DNA of 22,852 nucleotides from a virus: IMG/VR virus record IMGVR_UViG_3300027687_000080, positions 1-22,852 of that record. One strand, given 5' to 3'. Position 1 is the stretch's first letter. The number at the start of each line of letters is the position of its first letter. This document shows positions 7,200 through 14,743 of this stretch, piece after piece. Under the pieces are notes generated by a model. It was not told where the DNA came from. It did no database searches and saw only the letters and a list, made by a program, of their open reading frames with translations. A program made the translations under genes and the position numbers.

Positions 7200-7440
7200 C
7201 AATGTGTTGATACAAATTGAAGATTGAACTGGACATGGGGGCAGTACCCATCACCTCCACCAAAATCTATGGGGGTGAAATAGGATCGACAGGCAAGGAT
7301 AGATGCGAGGAATATTGTCGGATGACTCCGTAATTGGTCAAGACTACAAATGCAAACGATAATTTTGCAATCGAGGATTATGCACTAGCTGCTTAATCTC
7401 ACGGAGTTCGGTAGGTACTTAGCAACAGAAACCTACCACC
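7200..7440 (+). ncRNA. ssrA: circularly permuted (two-piece) tmRNA
   Basis: The acceptor half comes first. A T-arm (5-bp stem 7235-7239 with 7247-7251, loop GGCAGTA) leads directly into CACCTCC (7252-7258), discriminator A and an encoded CCA (7260-7262). After only 8 nt the coding half begins with GGGGGTG (7271-7277), which pairs fully with CACCTCC (one G-U) to form the acceptor stem, followed by the conserved AAATAGGATCGACAGG. The tag frame starts at GCA 7352 and reads ANDNFAIEDYALAA, then TAA 7394-7396. Helix P5 (7324-7331 with 7401-7408) encloses it. This permuted form is known from alphaproteobacteria. It rescues stalled ribosomes and tags peptides for proteolysis. The 5' end and the 3' end of the coding piece are estimates. 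Confidence 0.9.
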
Positions 7441-7640
7441 TTTTCCTCTGTAAAACGAGGATTCGCAGGCGATACTATTTGAATGTGCATCTGTAGCTAT
7501 GGTGTACTGTATCGGCGACCGTGGGATGGACTACCAAGAAGAAGTAAGGTAGACTCGATATAAAAGGCCGTATTATTCCACAATGGCAGGGTGCGCTGGA
7601 CGCCTGGGGGAACTAAAATAACCCTGCCTCCATTTAATTA
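7441..7640 (+). ncRNA. structured non-coding stretch after the tmRNA, identity unknown
   Basis: About 200 nt without a credible protein gene but with a series of helices: CCTC/GAGG (7445-7448, 7457-7460), CGATAC/GTATCG (7470-7475, 7509-7514), CTACC/GGTAG (7531-7535, 7548-7552) and a perfect 8-bp stem GGCAGGGT/ACCCTGCC (7585-7592, 7621-7628) containing a small inner hairpin. It is more GC-rich than its surroundings. Part may be the 3' section of the tmRNA coding piece and its processing region. The last stem may be a second RNA. No T-tract follows, so it is not a standard terminator. Confidence 0.45.
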
Positions 7641-7656
7641 ACTATGAGGATCTAAA

Positions 7657-7881
7657 GTGATAAAATTCAAACAAAATTCTAAATCATTTTCAATGAAAAT
7701 AGAATCAATCGCAAAAGAAAAGAAGATATCGCACATGGATGCTGTATTAGATTATTGTGATAAAAATGAAATTGAGCCCGATACAGTTGGACGTTTAATT
7801 AGTAAAGGATTGAAAGAGAAGATTGAAGCAAATGCAAGAGATTTACACTTCTTACCAAAGCATGCAAAATTACCCATATGA
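7657..7881 (+). CDS. gp33-like late transcription coactivator
   Basis: A 74-aa protein with a GTG start and GAGGA upstream. The layout, a helix with MKIESIAKEKKISHMDAVLDYC, then IEPDTVGRLISKGLKEKIEANARDL and a C-terminal FLPKHAKLPI, resembles the short gp33 proteins of marine T4-like phages, which bind RNA polymerase and link it to the sliding clamp at late promoters. The identification rests on recalled family pattern and is not certain. It fits the T4-type late promoter boxes near the structural genes. It overlaps the radical SAM gene by 4 nt (ATGA). Confidence 0.6.
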   Translation: MIKFKQNSKSFSMKIESIAKEKKISHMDAVLDYCDKNEIEPDTVGRLISKGLKEKIEANARDLHFLPKHAKLPI

Positions 7882-9071
7882 AGAAACTAGAGGAATACGA
7901 TTGGATATGTCCAGAACCGTTTACTAATTTGATGTTTTCGGCGCCTGGAGATATACGAGGTTGTTGTGCTACGACTGCTGTTAATAAAAAAGATATGCAA
8001 GATAAGTACAATCTTAGAACCTTTAATTCCTCTAGAGATACTTTTGATGACTACTATAATGCCCCACAAAACGTAAGATGGAGATCAGCACTAAAGAATA
8101 ATGATGATAAAGAATTTATTAACGATATTTGTGGAGTGTGTAAGAAACAAGAAAAAGCTGGTTCTCGCTCTCACAGACAGTTTTACCTATCTAGGTTTAA
8201 TGATCAAAATGAATTTGCCCATAAGAAAGAAGAATTAGAAAAAATAATTGAGACAGATTCTAAACCTACATTTTGGCATACTGCTATTGTGAATGGTGTA
8301 AGAGGAAATATATGTAACTTACGGTGTAACTTTTGTTCATCTGGTAATTCATCTCAATTTAATAAAGAGGCAATTGAACTAGGAGAAACTAAAAAGAGGG
8401 TTAAACGAGCAAAGATTAATCCACAGTTTGATAAAGATTTGAAACATATAATTGAAAATGCAGAAGAGATTAAGTTTACTGGTGGCGAACCACTCATAGG
8501 TAATAATATCTATGATATATTGTCTGTAGTTTCTGATAGAAAGATAGTTCGTGTCATCACAAATGGTACACAGAATGTAGATAGGTTTATAGAGGAGACA
8601 AAAAGGTTTCGTAGAGTTATAGTGAATGTTTCAGTTGATGGTGTAGGTGACTTTAATAATTATATTAGATACCTTTCAGATTGGGATGTAGTAAATGTTA
8701 ACATAAAGAAACTACAAAAATCTCCACATATTCAGACATACATGGCCGCAACTATAAATGCACTAAATGCTGGAAAGGTTCATCAGTTGTGTGAAGAGTT
8801 TCATTATATCAATTTTAGTCCAGTAGTTAACAATGTATACAGAATTGAATCAATACCACCAGAGGTAAGAGATTGTTATCTGGATACACTATATCAAAAT
8901 GGAAAGCACGATGAAGTAAAAAAAGTAATTAGATTTTTAGAACAGGCTGAGTGGGATCACAACGGTACAATCGCACTCATGAGCCACGTTAAATCTAGAG
9001 ACAAAGCAAGAGGAACTTGTCTATTAGATCATGTACCAGAGTGGGAAAAATATTACAAAATATTAAATTAA
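7878..9071 (+). CDS. twitch-type radical SAM enzyme
   Basis: A 397-aa protein with the radical SAM cluster motif CNLRCNFC (Cys146, Cys150, Cys153) and the SAM-binding GGEP at 202-205, followed by TNGT and VSVDG strands typical of the half barrel. An N-terminal region with Cys11, Cys29-Cys30 and CGVC (85-88) probably holds a second iron-sulfur cluster, the N-terminal twitch/SPASM-like arrangement seen in phage enzymes of this kind. It would cleave S-adenosylmethionine to make a radical and modify a peptide, nucleotide or sugar. The substrate is unknown. It overlaps the gp33-like gene by ATGA. An IscA-like carrier at 19051 could supply clusters. Confidence 0.82.
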   Translation: MKKLEEYDWICPEPFTNLMFSAPGDIRGCCATTAVNKKDMQDKYNLRTFNSSRDTFDDYYNAPQNVRWRSALKNNDDKEFINDICGVCKKQEKAGSRSHRQFYLSRFNDQNEFAHKKEELEKIIETDSKPTFWHTAIVNGVRGNICNLRCNFCSSGNSSQFNKEAIELGETKKRVKRAKINPQFDKDLKHIIENAEEIKFTGGEPLIGNNIYDILSVVSDRKIVRVITNGTQNVDRFIEETKRFRRVIVNVSVDGVGDFNNYIRYLSDWDVVNVNIKKLQKSPHIQTYMAATINALNAGKVHQLCEEFHYINFSPVVNNVYRIESIPPEVRDCYLDTLYQNGKHDEVKKVIRFLEQAEWDHNGTIALMSHVKSRDKARGTCLLDHVPEWEKYYKILN

Positions 9072-9074
9072 GTG

Positions 9075-9103
9075 TTGACAAAGGGTAACTTTTGTGGTAA
9101 TAT
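9075..9103 (+). promoter_or_regulatory. sigma70-type extended -10 promoter
   Basis: TTGACA at 9075-9080, a 17-bp spacer and TAATAT at 9098-9103, preceded by TGTGG. It starts 4 nt after the radical SAM stop codon and would drive the run of genes from 9144 toward gp32. Confidence 0.8.
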
Positions 9104-9143
9104 AAGTATATTAAAACTAAAACAGACATTGAAGGATTAAATT

Positions 9144-9311
9144 ATGTCAAAATCAAGTGAAGGTTTCTTTGAAGCAAGGTGTGACGGTCTCCGAGCCCGT
9201 GTTAAAAACTTGGAATTTAACAACGCTGAATTGGTTGTTAAAAATAAAGAATTAGTGGAGAGGCTCTCTGAACTCTCTGTTCGTAAACCATATCCAACTA
9301 AGAGGAAATAA
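9144..9311 (+). CDS. 55-aa coiled-coil protein
   Basis: ATG at 9144 with AAGGA 8 nt upstream, and a promoter just before it. The peptide MSKSSEGFFEARCDGLRARV continues into a long amphipathic helix with Leu/Val at heptad positions (residues 16-45) and ends with a basic tail. A homodimeric coiled coil is likely. The next gene starts one base after its stop. Function unknown. It is the first gene of this unit, so it is expressed with the accessory and replication genes downstream. Confidence 0.75.
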   Translation: MSKSSEGFFEARCDGLRARVKNLEFNNAELVVKNKELVERLSELSVRKPYPTKRK

Positions 9312-9312
9312 T

Positions 9313-9588
9313 ATGAAAAAAGGTGATCTAGTAACAGTATTGACCAATGCCGGTGAGTTTGTTGGTCGATTGAATATCAATGATGAAACAGGCGTTCATC
9401 TTGATAATCCTAAGATGATTGTAAATACACCAGAAGGTAAAATGGGATTTGCAAGGGGTGTTTGTATGACAGGCGAAGAGAACACTAAGAGTGCTATCTT
9501 TCGTGCTGGTGGTATAGTGTTAGTTACATTATCTAATCCAGATATAAATAAAGCATATACAGAAGTAGTAAGTGGAATAGTAATATAA
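9313..9588 (+). CDS. small beta-rich conserved phage protein
   Basis: A 91-aa protein. The start MKKGDLVTVLTNAGEFVGRLNI, with alternating hydrophobic residues, and the later PKMIVNTPEGKMGFARGVCMTG suggest a small beta barrel of SH3 or Lsm type. I recognise the GKMGFARGVCMTG segment as common in marine T4-like phages, but no function is established. AGAGGAAATA gives a good ribosome site. Its stop overlaps the next start (TAATG). Confidence 0.6.
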   Translation: MKKGDLVTVLTNAGEFVGRLNINDETGVHLDNPKMIVNTPEGKMGFARGVCMTGEENTKSAIFRAGGIVLVTLSNPDINKAYTEVVSGIVI

Positions 9589-9773
9589 TGAATCTAAATT
9601 ATTCAAAAGACCTTTCAAAAGATTATGAAACACTAAGTGAAGGTCGTAAAGCATATATAACTAAACGTGCTAATAAGAAAGATATGGATGTCGATGCTTA
9701 TCTAAAAGACAAATATATAATGACTCCATTTTCGATTATAAAAGACAAATATATATCTAAGATGGAGAAGTAG
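9588..9773 (+). CDS. small hypothetical protein
   Basis: A 61-aa Lys- and Tyr-rich protein (MNLNYSKDLSKDYETLSEG). It begins in the last base of the upstream stop and ends directly against the next ATG, so it is held in place by coupling on both sides. A repeat-like KDKYI occurs twice (about 40-44 and 52-56), suggesting two similar helices. No homologue recognised. Confidence 0.55.
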   Translation: MNLNYSKDLSKDYETLSEGRKAYITKRANKKDMDVDAYLKDKYIMTPFSIIKDKYISKMEK

Positions 9774-10478
9774 ATGGATAACGGTATTCCAATATTTCCA
9801 ATGGGTGTGATTCAGATTTACAATAATCCTAATCCGCCTGTTTACAAGAGTGACTTTAAGTTTACTGGTCAAGGTGGTAACAATCCAAACACAACACAGT
9901 TTGGTGATGAACTCCCTAACATAGTAAATCGTCCAGAAATGAACGAATTAAAGACATGGTTTGAATCATGTGTAAAAGATTACTTAGATAACGTAATGAC
10001 TATTGCATATGATGAATTTTGGATACATGAAAGTTGGATTAACGAAGCACATCCAGGCAGTTCACAAAATATGCACAACCACGGTAATTCTATAATCAGT
10101 GGTGTGTATTATTTTGACAGTCATCCTAATCAACCACCACTAAACTTTGAAAAGGTTGCTTTCAATACCGACCCATTTATGTCTTTGAGAAAACATTACA
10201 ATAGAGCAAATCCAAACTTTACAAATCAATTGTCTTTTCCATGTACCAAAGGTTCATTGATTATGTTTAATTCATATTTGTATCATGGATTTGGAAAGAA
10301 TACTACAGATCATAAAAGAGTAAGTCTTGCATTTAATATACTTGCAAACTTATCTGATAGAGATCATTACAAACTAAAGTTTGAAAAGGAAGAGAGATTC
10401 TTTAACAACGAAACATCAGAGTACCAAATACAAGGTAGTACATCAGATAGTGCTATTGCCAGAAAGATGTCTAAATGA
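9774..10478 (+). CDS. 2OG-Fe(II) oxygenase-like protein
   Basis: A 234-aa protein with the pattern of the phage 2-oxoglutarate oxygenase family: WINEAHPGSSQNMHNHGNSIISGVYYF (metal ligands near His101 and His103), the distal His171 in MFNSYLYHGFG and the 2OG-binding Arg182 in HKRVSLAFNI. Such enzymes hydroxylate a substrate using O2, 2-oxoglutarate and Fe(II). Members are frequent in marine T4-like phages, with unknown targets (nucleic acid, protein or sugar). It abuts the 61-aa gene and overlaps the next by ATGA. Confidence 0.8.
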   Translation: MDNGIPIFPMGVIQIYNNPNPPVYKSDFKFTGQGGNNPNTTQFGDELPNIVNRPEMNELKTWFESCVKDYLDNVMTIAYDEFWIHESWINEAHPGSSQNMHNHGNSIISGVYYFDSHPNQPPLNFEKVAFNTDPFMSLRKHYNRANPNFTNQLSFPCTKGSLIMFNSYLYHGFGKNTTDHKRVSLAFNILANLSDRDHYKLKFEKEERFFNNETSEYQIQGSTSDSAIARKMSK

Positions 10479-11239
10479 AACACATAGTTTACGGTAACGG
10501 TGAATCAAGAAGAGAAGTAAGATACAACGAGTGGACAACCACTTGGGGGTGTAATGCAATTTATCGTGATTTTACTGTTGACAATTTAGTGTCAGTAGAC
10601 TATAATATGCAACAAGAGATATATGAAAGTGGTTATGTAAAGAACAATAAATGCCACTTTGCAGATTGGGATATACTACCACCAGAGTTTGGTTATGAAT
10701 CCTTGATTATGGGGTGGGGTGATGGTGGAGTACATCAAACAACAGAAATGCCTGAACAAAGGGGGTGTGTCGTTCAAGGTAAAACAAAAGAATCAGTAGA
10801 AGAAAACATAAAAGAGATTATGGCACAAAATCCACATGCAGACGAAAATGATCTAAGAATCAAGATGTCTTATAATGTGGGCTTGTTTATAACACATTTA
10901 GGTGAAGATATGGTAAATGACATAGGGTATCCAAAAGGATGGTCTACTGGAAATACTGCTATTCACCTTGCATGTCAACAAGGTGCTAAAGAATTATACA
11001 TGGTAGGGTTTGACGGAAATGAGTTTGACAAACCTATAAATAACATGTATAAGGGTACAAAGAATTATGTATCCGAAAGTGCCAAAGGTTTCAATCCTAT
11101 AATTTGGAACAATCAGTTTAACACGATAGTCAAGGAATTTCCTAACGTCATGTTTATTCAGATTGGTGATAAGGATGAAACTCTAGGCGTAAATCAGAAA
11201 ACAATGACATACGAAACATACGAAAAAGGAGTATTATAA
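10475..11239 (+). CDS. unidentified GNGESR-motif protein, possibly MptE/DUF115-like fold
   Basis: A 254-aa protein. The N-terminus HIVYGNGESRRE followed by WGCNAIYRDF and LVSVDYNMQQEI looks like a nucleotide-binding Rossmann-type fold. STGNTAIHLACQQGAKELYMVGFDGNEF (about 157-184) is a glycine-rich loop, a helix and a strand ending in an acidic site. This recalls MptE-like/DUF115 and sialyltransferase-type folds, but I cannot make a firm match. It may act with the neighbouring oxygenase in modifying a sugar or nucleotide. It overlaps that gene by ATGA and gp32 by TAATG. Confidence 0.5.
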   Translation: MKHIVYGNGESRREVRYNEWTTTWGCNAIYRDFTVDNLVSVDYNMQQEIYESGYVKNNKCHFADWDILPPEFGYESLIMGWGDGGVHQTTEMPEQRGCVVQGKTKESVEENIKEIMAQNPHADENDLRIKMSYNVGLFITHLGEDMVNDIGYPKGWSTGNTAIHLACQQGAKELYMVGFDGNEFDKPINNMYKGTKNYVSESAKGFNPIIWNNQFNTIVKEFPNVMFIQIGDKDETLGVNQKTMTYETYEKGVL

Positions 11240-12117
11240 TGTCTTTAGAAGAGTATAGAAAGTCCAAATCATTGGACAAATTACTTGGTGCCATGGCGGA
11301 AGCTGATGAACCACAAGTTCAAAAAAAATCATATGTAGACGAAAGAATGTGGAAACCAGAGTTGGATAAAACTGGTAATGGTTATGCAGTTATTCGTTTC
11401 TTGCCTGCGGCACAAATTGAGAAATCATGGGTGAAGTTATATTCACATGCTTTCCAAGGGCCAACTGGACAGTGGTTTATTGAGAACTCTCTTACTACTT
11501 TGCCTGGTGGTAAAGACCCAGTGTCAGAACACAATACTGCATTGTGGAATAGTGGTGTAGAGTCCGATAAGGAAATTGCCCGTAAACAAAAGAGGAAATT
11601 ATCTTATTACTCAAACATCTATGTGGTAAGTGACCCTAAACATCCAGAGAACGAAGGTAAAGTTTTCTTGTTCAGATATGGTAAGAAGATTTGGGATAAG
11701 ATTTCCGAAGCTGCAACACCAGCATTTGAAGATGAGAAACCTTTAAATGCTTTTGATTTGGATGAAGGTGCAGACTTTAAATTAAAGATTCGTAAGGTAG
11801 ACGGTTACTGGAACTATGATAAGTCAGAGTTTGCTGAACCAACTAAACTTGCAGAAGATGATAAGTTGGAAGAAATCTTTTCTAGTCAACATGACTTACA
11901 GAGTTTTCTTGCTCCTACTAACTTCAAGTCTTATGACGAACTTAAAACTCGTCTAGATATTGTATTGTCTGGAACGGTAGTTGCTAAAACAGCAGAAGCC
12001 ATTATGGATGACCCAATTGCACCGATTGTTGATACTACAGAAGTATCAGCACCAGTACAAGTCAGTGAAGAAGATGACGATACTATGTCATACTTTGAGA
12101 AGTTGGCAAGTAACTAA
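11239..12117 (+). CDS. 32: gp32-like single-stranded DNA-binding protein
   Basis: A 292-aa protein matching T4 gp32. The N-terminal basic segment (YRKSKSLDKLLGAM) corresponds to the LAST-type cooperativity region. KQKRKLSYYSNIYVVSDPKHPENEGKVFLFRYGKKIWDKI (about 116-155) is the conserved core, and the end is acidic (SEEDDD) as in the T4 protein-interaction tail. It coats ssDNA during replication, recombination and repair. Unlike T4 gp32 it has no cysteine at all, so the Zn(His-Cys3) site is absent; only His70 remains near that place. GGAG lies 7 nt before the ATG. It ends head to head with the tape measure, stops overlapping. Confidence 0.9.
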   Translation: MSLEEYRKSKSLDKLLGAMAEADEPQVQKKSYVDERMWKPELDKTGNGYAVIRFLPAAQIEKSWVKLYSHAFQGPTGQWFIENSLTTLPGGKDPVSEHNTALWNSGVESDKEIARKQKRKLSYYSNIYVVSDPKHPENEGKVFLFRYGKKIWDKISEAATPAFEDEKPLNAFDLDEGADFKLKIRKVDGYWNYDKSEFAEPTKLAEDDKLEEIFSSQHDLQSFLAPTNFKSYDELKTRLDIVLSGTVVAKTAEAIMDDPIAPIVDTTEVSAPVQVSEEDDDTMSYFEKLASN

Positions 12118-14015
12118 AATACACCATCAAAGCCAGGGGCATTGTTGTTATGCATTAACGACTGCCCTTGGTAGGTTGTGGATTTATTCGCATTATCAAT
12201 AGTTTTTCTCTCATCCCTAATTACTGTGGTGTTTGTTGTACCACCTCTTGGATTAGACATTTGTTCTGAACCAGTAATCATCTTTTTCTTTTCTGCCTCT
12301 GCAACTGGATCAATTGATCCTGCCTCAACAGAATTTGCATTATTAACTAAATCTAAGCCTGTTGCTGGATCTAATCCAGCAAACTTATAAACTGCATCTG
12401 GTATAGGGTTAAGGTTCACTTCACCACCACCAAACTTTTTACCAAATAAAGTCATAGATGGTAAATCAAAAGATAAGAAATCTGGGGGTGGTAGAATAGA
12501 CTTTAGAAGATTAGCTATCATATTACCAGCATCACCAGCTATTTTACCCATACTAGGAACTTTAAAGTCAAATAAACCTTTTACAAAATCTATAGCATCA
12601 TCAACAACACTCATAATATACTTACCCAGACTAAATGGTGTTGTTTTACCTTGTTCATCTTTACCAAAACCAAATATATCTCTAAAGAAGTTTATTGCAA
12701 GATTATAAGGTAGTAGGATTATATCTAAAAACTTAGTGGCAAAAGTATCGCCTGGTTTGAATGTAAACAGATCCTTAAAAAAACCTATGATATTTGCAAA
12801 CTTATCACTAACAAAACTAGTAATTCCATTCCAACCAGCAGTTACCTTATCTTTTGCAAAATTAAACGCTGATGAAAAAACACCAGTGACACTCTTAAAT
12901 ACATTTTTTGCGCCGTCTTTTACACCATTCCAAGTTTTGGATATGAACCCAGTGATATTACCGTATATGTCACTAAAAAATTTACTGATAGATCCACCTA
13001 TAGAATCAGTTCCCTCAAATCCAAATATCTTACCAATTACATTAAATATACCAGTGACAGCATTATCTAAGGTATCTATTAGGAATGTTCCAATTGAACC
13101 AAATAGTTTTGTGATACCACCAAGAATATCACCCTCTTGAAATAGTTTAAATGCATCACCAATTCCACTGAATACCTTTTTAATATTAGCCCACTGTTTA
13201 AGGAATACATCTTCAATAATTGGGTATATCTCTTTTACAAAGAAATCTACTATTTTCATAATTACTGGAAAAATATCTTCTTTGAATACCTTAACAAGTG
13301 CCATAACTGCTGGTATTACTTTGTTTATTAAAAAGGTTTTTAGTTGGTCGAAGTATTTACTATTAACAAATGCAAAGATTGCTGGAAGTAAGAGTGCTAA
13401 AGCACCTTTCTTAATCATACCAATTAATCCACCAGCACCACTCTTTGCCACATCTACAACACCACCACCTAAACCTTTTAATCCATTTTTGATACCTTCT
13501 AAACTCGCTAATGATTTAAATGTTGCAGCCATATTTGCTGCTCTAGATTTCGCTTCTTCTTTCATTCTACCAGCGATACCCATTTTATTCTTTTTTTCTA
13601 ATCTTGCTTCTTGTCGTGCAATACCAGCTGCATCTCTTTGTAGTGCAATATTCTCTTCTGCATTACCACCAGCTTTTGTTATCGCATCTTTCATTTCTTG
13701 TAGTGCAACTTTTTGTGCTTCAATATCTGATTTTTCTGCTTGTCTGCCTGCAAGTTCTTCTGCTGATATACCTAAGAGTTTTGCCTGATTGTCTAAGACT
13801 TTGATATCCCTATCTGCAGCTGCTCTTGCTTCTTTAGATACACCTTTTGCAGCGGTGCCAGAAACCTTTGAGAGTTTCCTCAATTCTGCAACTTGATCAG
13901 CACTGTAAACTTTGTCATCTAATGCTTTCTTCTTATCTGATTCAATTGATTCAGCAAGTTTTGCATTGTTTGCTTTTAGGGCATTAATTATATCTCTGTC
14001 GAATTTATCAGCCAT
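12114..14015 (-). CDS. tail tape measure protein
   Basis: A 633-aa protein, of similar size to T4 gp29. The N-terminal about 150 residues are charged and helical (coiled coil, rich in Ala, Lys and Glu). The middle (about 190-330) has long hydrophobic, transmembrane-like helices such as ALALLLPAIFAFVN and the repeated DIFPVIMKIVDFFVKEIYPII, typical of tape measures that enter the host membrane. Repeated Phe-rich helices follow (SDIYGNITGFISKTWNG). The C-terminus is Asn/Gly-rich and polar. It should set tail length and be released on ejection. It begins in the stop of a small membrane protein gene, with AGAAGG before the ATG. Confidence 0.78.
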   Translation of the reverse strand: MADKFDRDIINALKANNAKLAESIESDKKKALDDKVYSADQVAELRKLSKVSGTAAKGVSKEARAAADRDIKVLDNQAKLLGISAEELAGRQAEKSDIEAQKVALQEMKDAITKAGGNAEENIALQRDAAGIARQEARLEKKNKMGIAGRMKEEAKSRAANMAATFKSLASLEGIKNGLKGLGGGVVDVAKSGAGGLIGMIKKGALALLLPAIFAFVNSKYFDQLKTFLINKVIPAVMALVKVFKEDIFPVIMKIVDFFVKEIYPIIEDVFLKQWANIKKVFSGIGDAFKLFQEGDILGGITKLFGSIGTFLIDTLDNAVTGIFNVIGKIFGFEGTDSIGGSISKFFSDIYGNITGFISKTWNGVKDGAKNVFKSVTGVFSSAFNFAKDKVTAGWNGITSFVSDKFANIIGFFKDLFTFKPGDTFATKFLDIILLPYNLAINFFRDIFGFGKDEQGKTTPFSLGKYIMSVVDDAIDFVKGLFDFKVPSMGKIAGDAGNMIANLLKSILPPPDFLSFDLPSMTLFGKKFGGGEVNLNPIPDAVYKFAGLDPATGLDLVNNANSVEAGSIDPVAEAEKKKMITGSEQMSNPRGGTTNTTVIRDERKTIDNANKSTTYQGQSLMHNNNAPGFDGVF

Positions 14016-14227
14016 TACTTAATTACCTTCTTTAACCATAGATACAATGCATAACAACCAAATAAGTATGCTGTTGCTACACCTACATCTAATATGTGTT
14101 CTCTCATGTGATATATAAATTCAATACCTGCTTGAACATCACCCTTACCAGCAGGATCAACAATAATTTGTTCTACTTTACCATCTTCACTAAACTCTAT
14201 AGCAGTTCGTTCTGTCTCTTGAGTCAT
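14015..14227 (-). CDS. small single-pass membrane protein
   Basis: A 70-aa protein. The first 45 residues are acidic and soluble. The last 25 form one hydrophobic segment (DVGVATAYLFGCYALYLWL) with a basic end (KKVIK), which predicts an N-out/C-in or tail-anchored topology. It overlaps the tape measure start by one base and follows an EF-hand membrane protein. A lysis role (holin/antiholin) or a tail-membrane role is possible, but nothing specific is recognisable. Confidence 0.6.
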   Translation of the reverse strand: MTQETERTAIEFSEDGKVEQIIVDPAGKGDVQAGIEFIYHMREHILDVGVATAYLFGCYALYLWLKKVIK

Positions 14228-14236
14228 TTACTTTTC

Positions 14237-14566
14237 CTATTTCTTTTTATCAGCGTATGCATTTGCACCAAAATAAGCAGCAACTAATGCTGAGATTGCA
14301 ACAAAATATGTAGGTGCAATATTAGCAATCAACTTTGCAGCTACTTCTTGTCCTAACAGTGATGTAATCAAAATGCCTGATGGATAGAATAACATACCCA
14401 TTAGAGCAAACCATGTCATATATCTCATTGCATCACGCCTCGCATCTACATCCTCTAATTCTTTTCTTTTAAATTCCAGATACATCTGATGTTCATCTGG
14501 ACTAACATTGCCATCACCGTTACTATCTGCTGGATGGAATCCAGCCTTTTTAATTTCTTCTGCCAT
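14237..14566 (-). CDS. two-helix membrane protein with an EF-hand loop (holin candidate)
   Basis: A 109-aa protein. Residues 14-25 (DSNGDGNVSPDE) are a canonical 12-residue EF-hand calcium loop with Asp at 1, Asn at 3, Asp at 5, Gly at 6 and Glu at 12. A charged helix follows, then two transmembrane segments (about 49-70 and 86-103) and a basic tail. The helices and size suit a holin-like protein, and similar EF-hand membrane proteins occur in marine T4-like phages. The calcium link is inference. AGAGGAAGA is the Shine-Dalgarno. Confidence 0.65.
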   Translation of the reverse strand: MAEEIKKAGFHPADSNGDGNVSPDEHQMYLEFKRKELEDVDARRDAMRYMTWFALMGMLFYPSGILITSLLGQEVAAKLIANIAPTYFVAISALVAAYFGANAYADKKK

Positions 14567-14581
14567 TTATTCTTCCTCTCG

Positions 14582-14701
14582 TTAAAATACAATCAAATAA
14601 ATTAGGCCGCTAAGTAAGGCGATATCAGCACATATACTCCAAACAATATATGCCCTAAACACCCATTTCCTTACTTCTGATACTAAAGGGGTCTTCATCA
14701 T
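14582..14701 (-). CDS. 39-aa single-pass membrane protein
   Basis: ATGATG at 14701-14696 has AGGGGGAA just upstream, and the frame ends at TAA 14584-14582, 15 nt before the next gene. The peptide MMKTPLVSEVRKWVFRAYIVW continues into a hydrophobic helix to the C-terminus (ADIALLSGLIYLIVF). It is too short for usual ORF thresholds, but the strong ribosome site and position between tail genes support it. Probable small membrane protein acting with the two downstream ones. Confidence 0.68.
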   Translation of the reverse strand: MMKTPLVSEVRKWVFRAYIVWSICADIALLSGLIYLIVF

Positions 14702-14743
14702 TTCCCCCTACTAATTTAATTAACATAAGTATTTCCTTTACAT

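Noticed and set aside
7585-7632. Hairpin after the tmRNA taken as a terminator or a full tRNA
   Set aside because: No T-tract follows, and only about 30 nt lie inside the acceptor-like stem, too few for tRNA arms and an anticodon loop.
12736-13788. Long plus-strand open frames opposite the tape measure gene (12736-13140, 13282-13788)
   Set aside because: They are antisense to a well-supported gene, have no ribosome site, and their Pro/Ser/Ala-rich composition is what the complement of the tape measure helices gives.
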